From contig JAQSYR010000131.1 in assembly GCA_029256035.1 (NCBI GenBank), positions 1 to 5,175 on the forward strand: a stretch of 5,175 bases of DNA. Direction: 5' to 3'. Source of the stretch: Anaerocolumna sp. (GTDB lineage: Bacteria > Bacillota > Clostridia > Lachnospirales > Lachnospiraceae). Of the stretch, positions 4,684 through 5,175 are shown piece by piece. Position 1 is the first letter of the stretch; every line of letters begins with the position of its first letter. The notes below the pieces were generated by a model. It made no database searches and was not told the origin of the DNA. It worked only from the letters and a program-made list of their open reading frames with translations. The translations under genes were made by a program, and so were the position numbers.

Positions 4684-4801
4684 TAATATTTATTATCCCT
4701 AAAATTCAAATGATTATTATAATATATTTACTATACCTAAAATTCAAATGATTATTACAATATATTTACTATCTCTAAAATTCAAATGATTATTACAATA
4801 T
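4684..4801. repeat. 38-bp AT-rich tandem repeat array
   Basis: Units beginning CTAAAATTCAAATGATTATT start at 4699, 4737 and 4775, an exact 38-bp period. The third is cut after 27 bp at 4801, which is the last base of the stop codon of the leftward reductase gene. The segment 4684-4698 resembles the tail of a unit, so the array holds about three copies. Units differ by only a few bases (for example T at 4720 in unit 1 where units 2 and 3 have C), suggesting recent expansion. Confidence 0.9.
4719..4747 (-). promoter_or_regulatory. Promoter-like sequence inside the 38-bp repeats
   Basis: On the minus strand TTGAAT (4747-4742, in unit 2) is followed after 17 bp by TATTAT (4724-4719, in unit 1). 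The start would be near 4712, about 54 nt before the DUF503-like ATG. Using the -35 of unit 3 gives TTGAAT-N17-TATTGT, a weaker version. The array may thus act as a promoter whose strength depends on copy number and unit sequence. Confidence 0.45.
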
Positions 4802-5175
4802 TATGAGCGAATAAAATTAGTGAATATTTTATTTTCCCGCTCCTCCTCAATAATAGTCCCTTTTCCATGTTCAGCTAGTTTCATAAGCCAAGCCATGTTC
4901 TTACCTAAAACACCCATAATCTGTTTACCTTCTTCATCCTCAAATACATCACCAGGTTTTGTTCCATGAATCACGTTCCAATAGTTTGAACCTGGCATAA
5001 GCATTTCGGAATAATTAATATAATTATTAAGCTGTTCAAATGTTGGAACACCCCCTGAACGTCTGACTGCCACTACAGAAGCACCTACCTTATGCCTTAA
5101 CATACCGCTACCTGCTACATAAAAGGCTCTGTCAAGAAAAGATTTCATGGTACCTGGTATTGCCGAATAATGAAC
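4801..5175 (-). CDS. Flavodoxin-fold NADPH-dependent FMN reductase family protein (partial)
   Basis: The reading frame is open to the right edge: 124 residues and the stop are visible, beginning VHYSAIPGTMKSFLDR. Recognisable family features are GTMKSFLDR at 8-16, the RHKVGASVVAVRRSGG segment at 27-42, the NYWNVIHG segment at 64-71 and the C-terminal GKNMAWL. These match flavodoxin-fold, FMN-binding NAD(P)H oxidoreductases common in Clostridia, soluble proteins that reduce flavins, quinones or similar acceptors. About 70-80 N-terminal residues, including the first FMN phosphate-binding loop, lie outside the window. The internal ATG at 5148 is not the true start, because family sequence continues upstream of it. 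The substrate cannot be told from the sequence. No terminator follows the stop; the tandem array begins there directly. Confidence 0.88.
   Translation of the reverse strand, partial: VHYSAIPGTMKSFLDRAFYVAGSGMLRHKVGASVVAVRRSGGVPTFEQLNNYINYSEMLMPGSNYWNVIHGTKPGDVFEDEEGKQIMGVLGKNMAWLMKLAEHGKGTIIEEERENKIFTNFIRS

Overview
The window is AT-rich, with Gram-positive style Shine-Dalgarno sites (GGAGG, AAAGGAG) and sigma-A type promoters. Its proteins look like those of low-GC Firmicutes, most likely Clostridia and possibly a Lachnospiraceae-like anaerobe. That placement rests on protein resemblance and composition only. No mobile element, rRNA, tRNA or CRISPR array is visible.

Left part (1-1505). A lipoprotein gene is cut by the left edge and runs leftwards. 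It is divergent from a rightward gene for a MetI-type cystathionine gamma-synthase / O-acetylhomoserine sulfhydrylase. The 293 bp between them hold two good back-to-back promoters, several palindromes, and an 18-codon leader ORF with adjacent cysteine codons and a strong ribosome binding site, lying in front of the lipoprotein gene. The arrangement suggests sulfur-amino-acid metabolism and uptake under shared control. No SAM riboswitch or T-box is visible.

Middle part (1500-3841). Three tandem repeats, each containing a DnaA-box-like 9-mer, start on the last codon of the MetI gene. They are followed by a strong promoter, a 43-codon small ORF, a clear intrinsic terminator, and a full-length ABC-F ATPase gene. 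Promoter, small ORF, terminator and ABC-F gene in that order resemble the antibiotic-sensing attenuators known in front of some ribosome-protection ABC-F genes. Alternative RNA pairings can be drawn in the leader, and two adjacent inverted repeats lie just before the ABC-F start codon.

Right part (3842-5175), all leftward. The genes are a flavodoxin-like NADPH-dependent FMN reductase family protein (5' end outside the window), a 38-bp tandem repeat array that carries promoter-like sequence, a DUF503/YlxP-like gene with an eroded C-terminus, and an unrecognised 114-aa helical protein. A hairpin between this group and the convergent ABC-F gene probably ends leftward transcription.

Most notable are the Cys-Cys leader peptide, the ABC-F leader with its small ORF and terminator, and the two short tandem arrays that each touch a stop codon. 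All three are predictions from sequence reading alone.
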